From assembly GCA_046520405.1 (NCBI GenBank), contig JBKGHI010000008.1, forward strand, positions 1 to 64,000: a DNA stretch of 64,000 nt, in the 5' to 3' direction. A model generated the notes under the pieces. That model made no database searches and had not been told where the DNA came from. It saw only the letters and a program-made list of their open reading frames with translations. Below, one piece after another: positions 47,226 through 58,093 of the stretch. The DNA is from Myxococcus sp046520405 (GTDB taxonomy: Bacteria; Myxococcota; Myxococcia; Myxococcales; Myxococcaceae). The translations under genes were made by a program, and so were the position numbers. Numbering within the stretch: the first letter of the stretch is position 1; every line of letters begins with the position of its first letter.

Positions 47226-48007
47226 GTGGAGCCGCTGCTCGTCACCCGGGCGCTGGTCGCGGGCTATGGGCCTCGTCCCATCCTCCACGGCGTGCGTTGG
47301 AGGTGCGCCCTGGCGAGCTGTGGGCGGTGCTCGGCCCCAACGGTACGGGCAAGAGCACGCTGCTGCGCGCGGTGCTGGGGCTGGGGCCCTGGATGCGCGG
47401 AGAGGTCCGCCTGCTCGGGCGGGAGCGCTCGGCCTGGGAGCCTCGGGCGCTCGCCCGGCGGGTGGCGTGGGTGCCTCAGACCTTCGAATCCGCGGAGGGC
47501 TTCAGCGGCCTGGAGCTGGTGTTGATGGGCCGCAGCCCGCACCTGGGTTTGTGGGGCCTGCCGTCCGCGAGTGACGTCGCGCTCGCGCATGAGGTGATGA
47601 CGGAGCTCGGCATCGCGCATCTGGCGGAGCGTCCCGCCGAAGCGCTCTCCGGCGGTGAGCGCCGCATGTTGATGCTGGCCCGGGGCCTGGTGCAGCAGCC
47701 CGAACTCTTGCTGTTGGATGAACCCACCGCATTCCTGGACGTGGCCCACCAGGTGGGCTCGCTCGACCGCGTGCGCGCGCGCGTGGACGCGGGGCTGGGC
47801 GCGGTGGCGGTGCTGCATGACGTGAATCTCGCCGCGGCCTTCGCCACCCATGTGCTGCTCCTTCGGGAGGGCCGGGTGCTCGCGCAGGGGGCCGCGGGCG
47901 AGGTGCTGGAGCGCGCCGCCCTGGAGTCGCTCTACGGACTGCCCATGGAGACCGCGCTCGCTCCATCCGGCGCCCGCCTCTTCGCGCCACGAGCACCATC
48001 GCGCTGA
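47226..48007 (+). CDS. btuD: ABC transporter ATPase, FecE/BtuD-type (frameshifted)
   Basis: An ATPase of about 260 residues. The start (GTG at 47226: MEPLLVTRALVAGYGPRPILHGV) is in one frame, then the frame shifts at about 47295 (one base missing in GGCGTG/CGTTGG) and continues LEVRPGELWAVLGPNGTGKST (Walker A), LSGGERRMLML (signature), ELLLLDEPTAFLD (Walker B) and the switch HD in VLHDVNLAAA. The insertions match the FecE/BtuD/FhuC group. It starts 4 bases after the kinase stop. It is the only matching ATPase seen, and the btuF-btuC pair has none beside it, so I infer it powers BtuCF. An iron-siderophore role is not excluded. Confidence 0.8.
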
Positions 48008-48027
48008 ACCTTCTCTGGACCGCCAAC

Positions 48028-50268
48028 ATGTCCCGCTACGCCATCGCCATCTTCGCCAGCGCCTTCCTCCTGTTCGGCGTGCAACCGCTGGTGGGGCGCT
48101 TCTCGCTGCCGTGGTACGGCGGAACGCCCGGTGTCTGGACGGCGTGCATGCTGTTCTTCCAGGCGGTGCTGCTGGGCGGATACGCCTACTCGCATGGGCT
48201 CGCATCAAGGCTCACGCCGCGCACGCAGGCCCGTGTCCACCTGGGGCTGCTCTCCGTGGCGGTGCTGCTGCTGGGCGCGCGCGCGCTGCTGTCGGGCTCG
48301 CCCGTGGCGCCGGGACCGGAATGGCGGCCTGAAGGCACCGGGCTGGCCGTGCCCCGGCTGCTGGCGATGCTGGCCACCACCATCGGGCTGCCCTTCTTCG
48401 TGTTGAGCACCACGGGCCCGCTGCTCCAGTCGTGGTTCGCCCGTGCGCGGCCGGGCATCTCGCCGTATCCGCTGTATGCGCTGTCCAACACGGGCTCGCT
48501 GCTGGCGTTGCTCGGCTATCCCTTCCTGGTGGAGCCGTGGGTGGGCCGAGGCGCCCAGGCCTGGGGCTGGGGCGTGGGCTTCGTCTTCTTCGCCGTCGCC
48601 TGCGCCGTGTGCGCGCTGGACGTGATGAAGCAGCCGCCGGACGCGGCCCCCGTCGCCACGGCCGCGCCCGTGACGGCCACGCCCCTGACGGAAGGCCCCG
48701 CGGACACGGCGGGCGTCACCGTTGCCCGGCCCACCGTGCGCGCCACGCTCGCGTGGCTGGGCCTGAGCACGTGCGCGTCGGTGCTGCTGCTGGCCACGAC
48801 GAACCAGCTCTCCCAGGACGTGGCGGCCGGCCCCTTCCTCTGGGTGCTGCCCCTGGCCGTCTTCCTGCTCACCTTCATCCTCGCGTTCTCCCGCGAGTCC
48901 TTCTACTCGCGGACCGTCTACGGGGTGCTGCTCATCGCCTCGGGGGCGGGGGTTGCGCACGCGCAGGCGCAGGGGCCGCAGTCCTCGCTGACGCTTCAGC
49001 TCGTCGCCTACTCGGTGGCGCTCTTCGCGGGTTGCATGGTGTGCCACGGCGAGCTGTACCGGCTGCGCCCGCCGCCGCGTCACCTCAGCGCCTTCTATCT
49101 GTGGGTGTCCGTGGGCGGCGTGCTGGGCGGGCTGCTCATCAGCGTGCTGGCCCCCGCCGTCTTCAGCGCCTACTGGGAGTACCCGCTGTCGCTGGGCGCC
49201 TGCTGCGTCGTGGCGCTGGTGGGCATGGCGAAGCAGGAGGGCGAGGCGACGCGGACGCAGCGCCTCCAGCGCGTCCTGCGCGGCGCCATGCTGCTCCTGG
49301 TGGCCGGACACCTGACGTACACCATGGCCCGCGAACAGAGCCGCGCGCGCTTCGCCTCGCGCAACTTCTTCGGCGTGGTGCGGGTGATGGAGCAGGGCGT
49401 GGGCTCACCGGAAGACCACCGCTTCACGCTGCTCCACGGCGCCATCACCCACGGGCTCCAGTACATCGCGCCCGAACGCCGGGGCGTGCCCACGACGTAC
49501 TACACGCCGGAGGCGGGCCTGGGGCTGGCCATCGCCGAGCAGCGCCGCCTGCGCGACGCCGTGGGCCTGCCCGCGGGCCTTCGCGTGGGCGTGCTGGGGC
49601 TGGGCGTGGGCACCAGCGCCGCGCTGCTCCAGGCGGAGGACACCGGGCGCTTCTATGAAATCGACCCGGCGGTCATCGCGCTGGCGCGGGGCGAGGGCGG
49701 CTACTTCTCCTACCTGGGCGACACCCCGGCGAAGGTGGAACTGGTGGAGGGCGACGCGCGCATCTCCCTGGAGCGCGAGCTGGAGGCGGGCGGCGCGCAA
49801 GGCTTCGACGTGCTGGCGCTGGACACCTTCTCCTCGGACGCGGTGCCGGTGCACCTGCTCACCCAGGAGGCGGTGGCGCTCTACCGCGCGCACCTGGCGC
49901 CCCACGGCGTGCTGGCGCTGCACATCAGCAACGTCCACCTGGACCTGGTGCCCCTGACGCTGGCGCACGCGCGGGCGCTGGGGCTGCACGCGGCCCTGGT
50001 CGTCAACGAGACGCAGGGGGACGCGCTGCGCAGCAACTGGATGGTGCTGAGCCCGGACCGCGAGTTCTCCTGGGGCCCCACCTTCACGCGGGCCTCGGCG
50101 CGGGTGCGCCGCCTGGGCCTGCGGGACGAGCCCGACTTCACCTGGACGGACGAGAAGAGCAGCGTGCTGCACGTGCTCCGCCGCGGTGGACCTTCGGCGA
50201 GCGTGAAGGACGTGGAAGCGTCCTCCGGCCCGCCGGGCCCTGCGTCCGCCCAGCCTGGGACGGAGTGA
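48028..50268 (+). CDS. Membrane protein fused to spermidine-synthase-like methyltransferase domain
   Basis: A 746-residue fusion. The first 430 residues have about ten hydrophobic spans (IAIFASAFLLFGVQPLVG; LGLLSVAVLLLGARALL; VFLLTFILAFSRE), an MFS-like fold. The C-terminal part is a Rossmann, polyamine-synthase-like domain: VGVLGLGVGTSAALLQ (nucleotide loop), FYEIDPAVIALA (acidic residue), VEGDARISLERE and DVLALDTFSSDAVPVHLL. This architecture is widespread and named 'fused MFS/spermidine synthase', but its substrate is unknown. It follows the ATPase by 20 bases, so it may be in the same transcription unit. Confidence 0.85.
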   Translation: MSRYAIAIFASAFLLFGVQPLVGRFSLPWYGGTPGVWTACMLFFQAVLLGGYAYSHGLASRLTPRTQARVHLGLLSVAVLLLGARALLSGSPVAPGPEWRPEGTGLAVPRLLAMLATTIGLPFFVLSTTGPLLQSWFARARPGISPYPLYALSNTGSLLALLGYPFLVEPWVGRGAQAWGWGVGFVFFAVACAVCALDVMKQPPDAAPVATAAPVTATPLTEGPADTAGVTVARPTVRATLAWLGLSTCASVLLLATTNQLSQDVAAGPFLWVLPLAVFLLTFILAFSRESFYSRTVYGVLLIASGAGVAHAQAQGPQSSLTLQLVAYSVALFAGCMVCHGELYRLRPPPRHLSAFYLWVSVGGVLGGLLISVLAPAVFSAYWEYPLSLGACCVVALVGMAKQEGEATRTQRLQRVLRGAMLLLVAGHLTYTMAREQSRARFASRNFFGVVRVMEQGVGSPEDHRFTLLHGAITHGLQYIAPERRGVPTTYYTPEAGLGLAIAEQRRLRDAVGLPAGLRVGVLGLGVGTSAALLQAEDTGRFYEIDPAVIALARGEGGYFSYLGDTPAKVELVEGDARISLERELEAGGAQGFDVLALDTFSSDAVPVHLLTQEAVALYRAHLAPHGVLALHISNVHLDLVPLTLAHARALGLHAALVVNETQGDALRSNWMVLSPDREFSWGPTFTRASARVRRLGLRDEPDFTWTDEKSSVLHVLRRGGPSASVKDVEASSGPPGPASAQPGTE

Positions 50269-50284
50269 CTTCCGTCGCGTGGCG

Positions 50285-50635
50285 CTAGCCCGGCGGCCAG
50301 CCGAGCGGGCGTCCAGCCAGCAGGTGCAGGTGGATGTGGAACACCGTCTGCCCCGCGTGCGCGTGGGTGTTCATCACCACCCGGTAGCCGTTGGCCGGCC
50401 CTGCATGACCGCGCTCCTCGGCCACCTTGGCGGCCGCGGTGAAGAGGTGACCCACCAGGGCGCGGTCATCTGGCGCGATGTCGTTCACCGTGGGGATGTG
50501 CTTGTTCGGGATGAAGAGCACGTGGGTGGGGGCCTGGGGATTGATGTCCTCGAAGGCCACGCACAGGTCGTCGCGGTAGACCACCTTGGCGGGGATGAGC
50601 CCGTCGCGAATCTTGCAGAAGAGACAGTCGGACAT
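50285..50635 (-). CDS. HIT-family nucleotide-binding hydrolase
   Basis: A 116-residue histidine-triad protein: start MSDCLFCKIRDGLIPAKVVYRDD, Cys pair CLFCK, strand VLFIPNKHIPTVND, and the catalytic triad HIHLHL near residue 104. It belongs to the Hint (PKCI/HinT) branch, which hydrolyses phosphoramidates such as AMP-lysine. The CLFC cysteines suggest zinc binding. The ATG at 50635 is supported by the family start; the longer frame overlaps hprK upstream DNA. Convergent with the fused synthase gene, 16 bases apart. Confidence 0.93.
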   Translation of the reverse strand: MSDCLFCKIRDGLIPAKVVYRDDLCVAFEDINPQAPTHVLFIPNKHIPTVNDIAPDDRALVGHLFTAAAKVAEERGHAGPANGYRVVMNTHAHAGQTVFHIHLHLLAGRPLGWPPG

Positions 50636-50829
50636 GTTTTCCGGCTTACCAGCCGTGGGAGCCTCACGGAATGGCCTTCGTGGCCCTCCGTTGCCTGCCG
50701 GAAGCCGCGATTTGCCTCCCGGTGGGGCGGACGTGCCCCGGGCGGCCGCCCTGGAGGCCCGGGTCGTTGACGGCCCAAGGAAGGCCGTCCCCCTCAAAGG
50801 GCCTCAGCGGTGATATCCACGCCCTGACG

Positions 50830-51795
50830 ATGAAATCCATCCGCATCTCCCAGCTTCTCGAGGACCACGACTACGACTTGCGGCTGGTGCTCGTCGCCGG
50901 CGGCGGGGGGCTGTCTCGCTCCGTGGTGTCCTCGCGCATCCAGAAGCCGGGACTGGCGCTTGCGGGCTTCACCGAGCACCTTCACCCGCATCGCGTGCAG
51001 GTGTTCGGCAACACGGAAATTTCGTACCTGGCCACGCTGCCGGAGCAGCGGCAGCACGAGGCCCTGGCGCAGCTCTTCGGGGAAGAGGAGCTCGCGTGTG
51101 TCGTGGTGACCAAGGACCTGGAGATTCCCCAGGCCCTCATCTCCGCGTGTGAAGGCGCGGGGCTGGCGCTGATGAAGACGCCGCTGCTGTCCAGCGAGTT
51201 CATCATGCGGGTGCAGACCTTCCTGGAGGAGGCCCTCACCGAGTCCAGCAGCCTGCACGGGGTGTTGATGGACGTGTTCGGCGTGGGCATCTTGCTCCTG
51301 GGCAAGAGCGGCATCGGCAAGAGCGAGATTGCCCTGGACCTGGTGATGCGGGCCCACCGCCTGGTGGCGGACGACATCGTGGACGTCACCCGCCGCAAGG
51401 GGGCCGTCTACGGGGCCGGCAACCCGGTCATCAAGCACCACATGGAGATTCGCGGCCTGGGCATCATCAACATCAAGGACCTGTTCGGCGTCGCCGCGGT
51501 CCGCGAACAAAAGAAAATCGAGCTGGTCATCGAACTCCAGGAGTGGGACCCCCACCAGGAGTACGACCGGCTGGGCGTGGAGGACAAGCACCTGCAGATT
51601 GTGGGGGTGGACATCCCCCTGTCGGTGGTGCCCGTTCGTCCGGGCCGCAACATGGCGACCATCATCGAGGTCGCCGCGCGCAATCAGTTGCTAAAGCTAC
51701 AGGGCCACCACTCGGCGAGAGAGTTCGCCGAGCGGCTCAATCGGGCCATCGCCGAAGGGGCGATGCGCCGCACCCTGGGAGAAGAGGTCGAGTGA
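50830..51795 (+). CDS. hprK: HPr kinase/phosphorylase
   Basis: A 321-residue protein with an N-terminal HprK domain (MKSIRISQLLEDHDYDLRLVL) and a C-terminal kinase domain: P-loop LLLGKSGIGKSEIALDL (Walker A near 160), DDIVDV, and the HprK signature EIRGLGIINIKDLFGVAAV. It phosphorylates and dephosphorylates HPr on serine, linking carbon status to regulation. The start ATG at 50830 lies in the typical position; the longer upstream frame is not family-like. Its stop overlaps rapZ (GTGA), so the pair is co-translated. The hprK-rapZ order is known from other proteobacteria. Confidence 0.97.
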   Translation: MKSIRISQLLEDHDYDLRLVLVAGGGGLSRSVVSSRIQKPGLALAGFTEHLHPHRVQVFGNTEISYLATLPEQRQHEALAQLFGEEELACVVVTKDLEIPQALISACEGAGLALMKTPLLSSEFIMRVQTFLEEALTESSSLHGVLMDVFGVGILLLGKSGIGKSEIALDLVMRAHRLVADDIVDVTRRKGAVYGAGNPVIKHHMEIRGLGIINIKDLFGVAAVREQKKIELVIELQEWDPHQEYDRLGVEDKHLQIVGVDIPLSVVPVRPGRNMATIIEVAARNQLLKLQGHHSAREFAERLNRAIAEGAMRRTLGEEVE

Positions 51796-52655
51796 CCGCC
51801 CCCGCGAAACAAATCGTCATCATCACCGGGATGTCCGGCTCCGGTAAGTCCACCGCCATCCGCGCGTTGGAGGATTCGGGCTTCTTCTGCATCGACAACC
51901 TGCCGGTGCTGCTCTTGCCCAAGCTCACGGAGCTGGCCGGAGGCGGCCACTTCGAGCGCATGGCGCTGGTGGTGGACGTCCGTGAAGGCGTCTTCCTCAA
52001 GGACGCGCCCCGCATCCTCGCCGAGGTCCGCCGCGCCGGGCACCAGGTGGAAGTGCTCTTCCTGGACTCCAGCGACGACAGCCTCATCCGCCGCTTCAGC
52101 GAGACGCGCCGCCGCCACCCGCTGGCACCCAACGGCACCGTCGCCGAGGGCATCAAGGCGGAGCGCCAGGCGCTACGTGACTTGCGCGAGCTGGCCGACC
52201 AGGTCATCGACTCGTCCACGCTGAACGTGCATGACTTGAAGCGCATGGTGCAGGCGCGCTTCAGCCCGGAGCCCGCCGCCGGCCCCAGCCTGTCCATCAT
52301 GTCGTTCGGCTACCGCTACGGCGTGCCGCCCCAGGCGGACCTCGTCCTGGACGTGCGCTTCCTGCCCAACCCGTACTTCGTCCCGGAGCTGAAGGGGCTC
52401 ACGGGCAAGGTGCCGAAGGTGGCCGCCTACGTGCTGGAGCGCGAGGAGACGCAGCAGTTCCTCGAGAAGGTCGTGGACCTCTGCCGCTTCCTCTTCCCTC
52501 GCTACCAGAAGGAGGGGAAGGCGTACCTCACCGTGGCCCTGGGCTGCACCGGCGGCAAGCACCGCTCCGTCGCCATCGCCGCCGAGCTCACCCGGCGCCT
52601 GACGGACGAGGACACCCGCGTCCAGCTCTGGGACCGCGACATCGAGAAGGAATAG
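51792..52655 (+). CDS. rapZ: RNase adapter protein RapZ (YvcJ-type P-loop protein)
   Basis: A 287-residue protein with P-loop ITGMSGSGKSTAIRALED, the domain-1 block GFFCIDNLPVLLLPKL, and the C-terminal block SFGYRYGVPPQADLVLDVRFLPNPYFVPELK, LTGKVPKVAAYVLE and ALGCTGGKHRSVAIAAELTRRL. In E. coli RapZ directs RNase E to a sRNA controlling glucosamine-6-phosphate synthase; in Gram-positives YvcJ acts in competence and carbon control. The GTG at 51792 overlaps the hprK stop. The target here is unknown. Confidence 0.95.
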   Translation: MTAPAKQIVIITGMSGSGKSTAIRALEDSGFFCIDNLPVLLLPKLTELAGGGHFERMALVVDVREGVFLKDAPRILAEVRRAGHQVEVLFLDSSDDSLIRRFSETRRRHPLAPNGTVAEGIKAERQALRDLRELADQVIDSSTLNVHDLKRMVQARFSPEPAAGPSLSIMSFGYRYGVPPQADLVLDVRFLPNPYFVPELKGLTGKVPKVAAYVLEREETQQFLEKVVDLCRFLFPRYQKEGKAYLTVALGCTGGKHRSVAIAAELTRRLTDEDTRVQLWDRDIEKE

Positions 52656-52660
52656 CGCCG

Positions 52661-52780
52661 CCAAATTGCAGCGCGGCTGCGTGGCGGTTTGCTTCAGTTG
52701 AATGACAGACAAAATGTCTGTCGGGTTTTGGAAGGGATGGGGTTGAATCCCCATCCCTTTCACACCCCTGGAGCTCCCGC
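52661..52780 (+). promoter_or_regulatory. Structured leader of lipoprotein twin 1
   Basis: A 120-base leader closely similar to 53440-53555. It starts CCAAATTGCA. Next is a 7-base inverted repeat (GACAGAC, 52704-52710, with GTCTGTC, 52716-52722). Then comes a perfect 11-bp hairpin: AAGGGATGGGG (52732-52742), loop TTGAAT, CCCCATCCCTT (52749-52759). A CTGGAG ribosome site follows, then the ATG at 52781. A TTTT follows the first stem, so that one might end the rapZ transcript. Confidence 0.6.
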
Positions 52781-53386
52781 ATGCGATTCCTCAAGTCCGC
52801 TGTCTGGTTTTGTGCCGCTGCGTCATTCGCCGCCTGTAGCGCCCCTGACGAGACGCCGGAGCAGACCGGGCTGGCGCAGCAGGCCGCCGCGCTGACCACC
52901 GGCACCACGCAGGGCTGCACGTACTCCATCACCGCGGCGACCGTGCCCGGCACGGTTCCTCCGAAGTACAGCGTGACGGTGTCGCGCGCGGCCTCCAGCA
53001 CCTGCCCCTGGCCAGAGGCGAGCGTGACGCTGGATTCGGGCTCCTACGCCTTCCCCGCCCGCGCGCTCCTCGCGAACGACCTGGGCCTGGCCGTGACGTA
53101 CACCGGCAAGTATTCGCCCAGCGGCAGCTCGCCTGTCTCCTGCGACGTGCGGCAGATCGACCCGGAGACCCTGTCCGTGGTGCGCAGCTCGGGCATCGCG
53201 GTGTTCCTGGGTTCGGGCAGCATCTACAGCTGCAACCTGGACCAGACGGACGGCGGCGCGACGCTGGTCGTCTACGGCACGAAGGGCGGCCGCATCTATG
53301 GCGAGACGGGCAGCGGCAGCAACTACGTCGCCACCTACTACGACTTCTTCACCACCACCACGGCGCCTGTCTTCTACGCCTACTGA
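52781..53386 (+). CDS. Exported lipoprotein, tandem twin 1
   Basis: A 201-residue lipoprotein: MRFLKSAVWFCAAASFAACSAP, lipobox SFAAC. Mature part is beta-rich with GTTQGCTYSIT, ARALLANDLGLAVTYTGKY, CDVRQIDPETLSVV and the ending TTTTAPVFYAY. It is about 55% similar to the next gene over its length, so this is a recent tandem duplication. Function and family are not recognised. It follows hprK-rapZ but has its own leader, so it is probably a separate unit. Confidence 0.7.
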   Translation: MRFLKSAVWFCAAASFAACSAPDETPEQTGLAQQAAALTTGTTQGCTYSITAATVPGTVPPKYSVTVSRAASSTCPWPEASVTLDSGSYAFPARALLANDLGLAVTYTGKYSPSGSSPVSCDVRQIDPETLSVVRSSGIAVFLGSGSIYSCNLDQTDGGATLVVYGTKGGRIYGETGSGSNYVATYYDFFTTTTAPVFYAY

Positions 53387-53439
53387 GTCAAGTCATACGC
53401 GGTTGGGCTGGACCCAGGTGGCGGCAGGGAATGGCACTG

Positions 53440-53555
53440 CCAAATTGCAACTCGAATGCGTTGCGGTTTGCTGCGGTTGAATGGCGGACGCGGACTCTGT
53501 CAGCTTTTGAAGGGGTGGGGACACGTCCCCATCCTCTCCGCCCTGGAGTCCCGAC
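53440..53555 (+). promoter_or_regulatory. Structured leader of lipoprotein twin 2
   Basis: Second copy of the leader, starting CCAAATTGCA at 53440. The small inverted repeat is degenerate here. The main hairpin is kept: GGGGTGGGGA (53512-53521), loop CACG, TCCCCATCCT (53526-53535), a 10-bp stem including two G-U pairs. The bases differ from twin 1 while the stem is retained, which suggests the RNA structure matters. Confidence 0.6.
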
Positions 53556-54158
53556 ATGCAAGTCTTCAAGTCCGCCGTCTGGTGTTGTGCCGCCGTGTCC
53601 CTGGCCGCCTGTGGTGCCCCCGACGCGTCTCCCGAGCAGGAGGCGCTGGCGCAGCAGGAGGCCGCGCTCGTCACCGGCACGACGGGGGGCTGCACGTACA
53701 CCATCTCCTCCGTGCCGGTGCCCGGCTCCATGCCTCCTGCCCTGGACATCGTCGTGACGCGCGCGGCGTCCGGCACCTGCGCCCATGGCGCGGGCAGCGT
53801 GACGCTGGGACGGTCCTACAACACCCCGTACCTCGCGCTCCTGGCCAACAGCCACGGCGTGGCCACGGCCTTCTCGTACAAGCCCACGCCCAGCGGCAGC
53901 TCCATGAATCGCTGTCAGGTGAACCACGTCGACCCGGCGACGCTCGGCATGGTCCGCACGCACGACATCGTCGTCATGTACGGAACGAACCATGTGAATA
54001 CCTGTGCGCTGGACCAGACGGACGGCGGCTCGACGCTGGTCGTCCATGGCACGAAGGGTGGCCCGCTGCCAGGTGAGGTGGGCAACCGCCCCAACTACGT
54101 GGCCACGTATTTCAACTTCTTCACCAGCACCACGGCGCCTGTCTATTACACCTACTGA
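53556..54158 (+). CDS. Exported lipoprotein, tandem twin 2
   Basis: A 200-residue paralogue of the previous gene: MQVFKSAVWCCAAVSLAACGAP, lipobox SLAAC, and the same blocks (GCTYTISSV, LALLANSHGVATAFSYKPTPSGSS, CALDQTDGGSTLVVHGTKGG, FTSTTAPVYYTY). Cys positions are conserved between the twins, suggesting a shared disulfide fold. Its gene ends 24 bases from the convergent protease-like gene. Function unknown. Confidence 0.7.
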   Translation: MQVFKSAVWCCAAVSLAACGAPDASPEQEALAQQEAALVTGTTGGCTYTISSVPVPGSMPPALDIVVTRAASGTCAHGAGSVTLGRSYNTPYLALLANSHGVATAFSYKPTPSGSSMNRCQVNHVDPATLGMVRTHDIVVMYGTNHVNTCALDQTDGGSTLVVHGTKGGPLPGEVGNRPNYVATYFNFFTSTTAPVYYTY

Positions 54159-54181
54159 GGAGGCTGCGGTGCGAAGGCGCC

Positions 54182-55189
54182 TCAGCTCGACTCGCCCAGG
54201 CTGAGGCGCTTGCTGCCCACGCCGTTCTTGTCCGCGAAGGCCGCCGTGCGCTCGCGGTTGAGCTGGGCCAGCGCGTCGCGCTCCACCGTGCTGCCCACGT
54301 CGGTCCGGTTCTCCAGCGCGAAGATGCCGCCGCTGCCGTGGTGCTGCTGGGCGGACTGGACGGCGCCCTCCAAGTCCCGTGCGGACACCCAGTACTCGCC
54401 GTTGACGGGGTCCTTCACGCGGAACAGGTCATCCGACGTGTCGGCCGTCCCGTTGCTGTTGATGCCGTCGATGGTGACCCAGTGGAGCTGCCCCGGTCCG
54501 CTGCGCTGCTGCTCGGGCGCGAGCGCGCCGTTGAGGATGGCGTTGGAGTCCACCAGCGCCATGCCGAACTGTCCCGCCTTCAGCGCCTGGCTCGTCGCGG
54601 CCGCGTTGAAGTCGGCGAAGCCGTTCGTGATTTCGATACCCAGGCCTCCCAGCGCGGTGGACATCTCCTCCGGCGTGGCGCCGTCATCCAGGTTCACATC
54701 CACCTTGGAGGTCGTGGACCGGGGACCGCTGACCGCCGCCGTGCTGGCTCGGACGGATTCGCGCTCCTGCTTCTCGCAGAGGCTGCCCTTCGTCACGCTG
54801 CGGCTCGCCCGGCTCAGGAAGGCCAGCGTCGCCTCGCCACAGCCCGTGTCCGAGCGCTGTGCGATGACCGACGCCGTGGGCGCCCAGCCCTTGTCGGCCT
54901 GGGCCTGCGCCGCTTCATTCTCGGGCGCCAAATCTCTCAGGAAGGGCAGCTCGCTGATTCCCGTGGCGTCCGGCACCGCCAGCCGAGGCACGCCCTTGGG
55001 CGTGGGCTTCGTGTCCTGGAAGGCGTCCCGCTCCGGAGGCCGCGTCGCCGGGAGCGCCGGGCTGCTCACCGGGCGGGCGAGCACGGCCTCCACCGGCCCA
55101 CGGGCGTCCGGCTTGGACAGGGATTCGAACTTCGAGGCCGTCACTGCCTGACGCGCTGAGTTGAACATGCTGAGGACAGTCTTGGTCAC
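54182..55189 (-). CDS. Papain-like cysteine protease-like protein, putative effector
   Basis: A 335-residue protein. The N-terminal 100 residues are Pro/Ser-rich and probably disordered. Further on, Cys117 sits in DTGCGEATLAF at the start of a helix, His236 in LHWVTIDGINSNG, and Asp260 in FRVKDPVNGEYW, matching the order and surroundings of C39-like or papain-like cysteine peptidases. No signal peptide or propeptide is recognisable. The GTG at 55189 has GGGAGG six bases upstream. The gene is divergent from the TPR kinase with a 116-base gap. The fold call is from motifs; an inactive transglutaminase-like role is possible. Confidence 0.6.
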   Translation of the reverse strand: MTKTVLSMFNSARQAVTASKFESLSKPDARGPVEAVLARPVSSPALPATRPPERDAFQDTKPTPKGVPRLAVPDATGISELPFLRDLAPENEAAQAQADKGWAPTASVIAQRSDTGCGEATLAFLSRASRSVTKGSLCEKQERESVRASTAAVSGPRSTTSKVDVNLDDGATPEEMSTALGGLGIEITNGFADFNAAATSQALKAGQFGMALVDSNAILNGALAPEQQRSGPGQLHWVTIDGINSNGTADTSDDLFRVKDPVNGEYWVSARDLEGAVQSAQQHHGSGGIFALENRTDVGSTVERDALAQLNRERTAAFADKNGVGSKRLSLGESS

Positions 55190-55305
55190 GGCGGACCCTC
55201 CCGAACGACCTTCGCCTGTTCCCATTATCCGAGGCATGTGTGTGTTGTTGCGCGTGAATCCTTCATGGGCACAGGAAGTCGCGCGCTTCCCGGTACAATT
55301 GCGCC

Positions 55306-58074
<2,769 letters not shown>

Positions 58075-58093
58075 GGACGGGAGGCGGTGCGGC

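Noticed and set aside
45395..47245. 616-codon - strand ORF opposite the giant kinase
   Set aside because: Antisense shadow of the low-complexity linker, with no recognisable domain.
52661..52700. Sigma54-type promoter in the lipoprotein leaders (TGGCGGTTTGC)
   Set aside because: The GG to GC spacing is not the required 10 bases in either copy.
52704..52740. Rho-independent terminator for rapZ at the 7-bp inverted repeat followed by TTTT
   Set aside because: The stem is short, three G separate it from the T-run, and the same region of the second leader lacks the stem. It is noted within the leader entry only.
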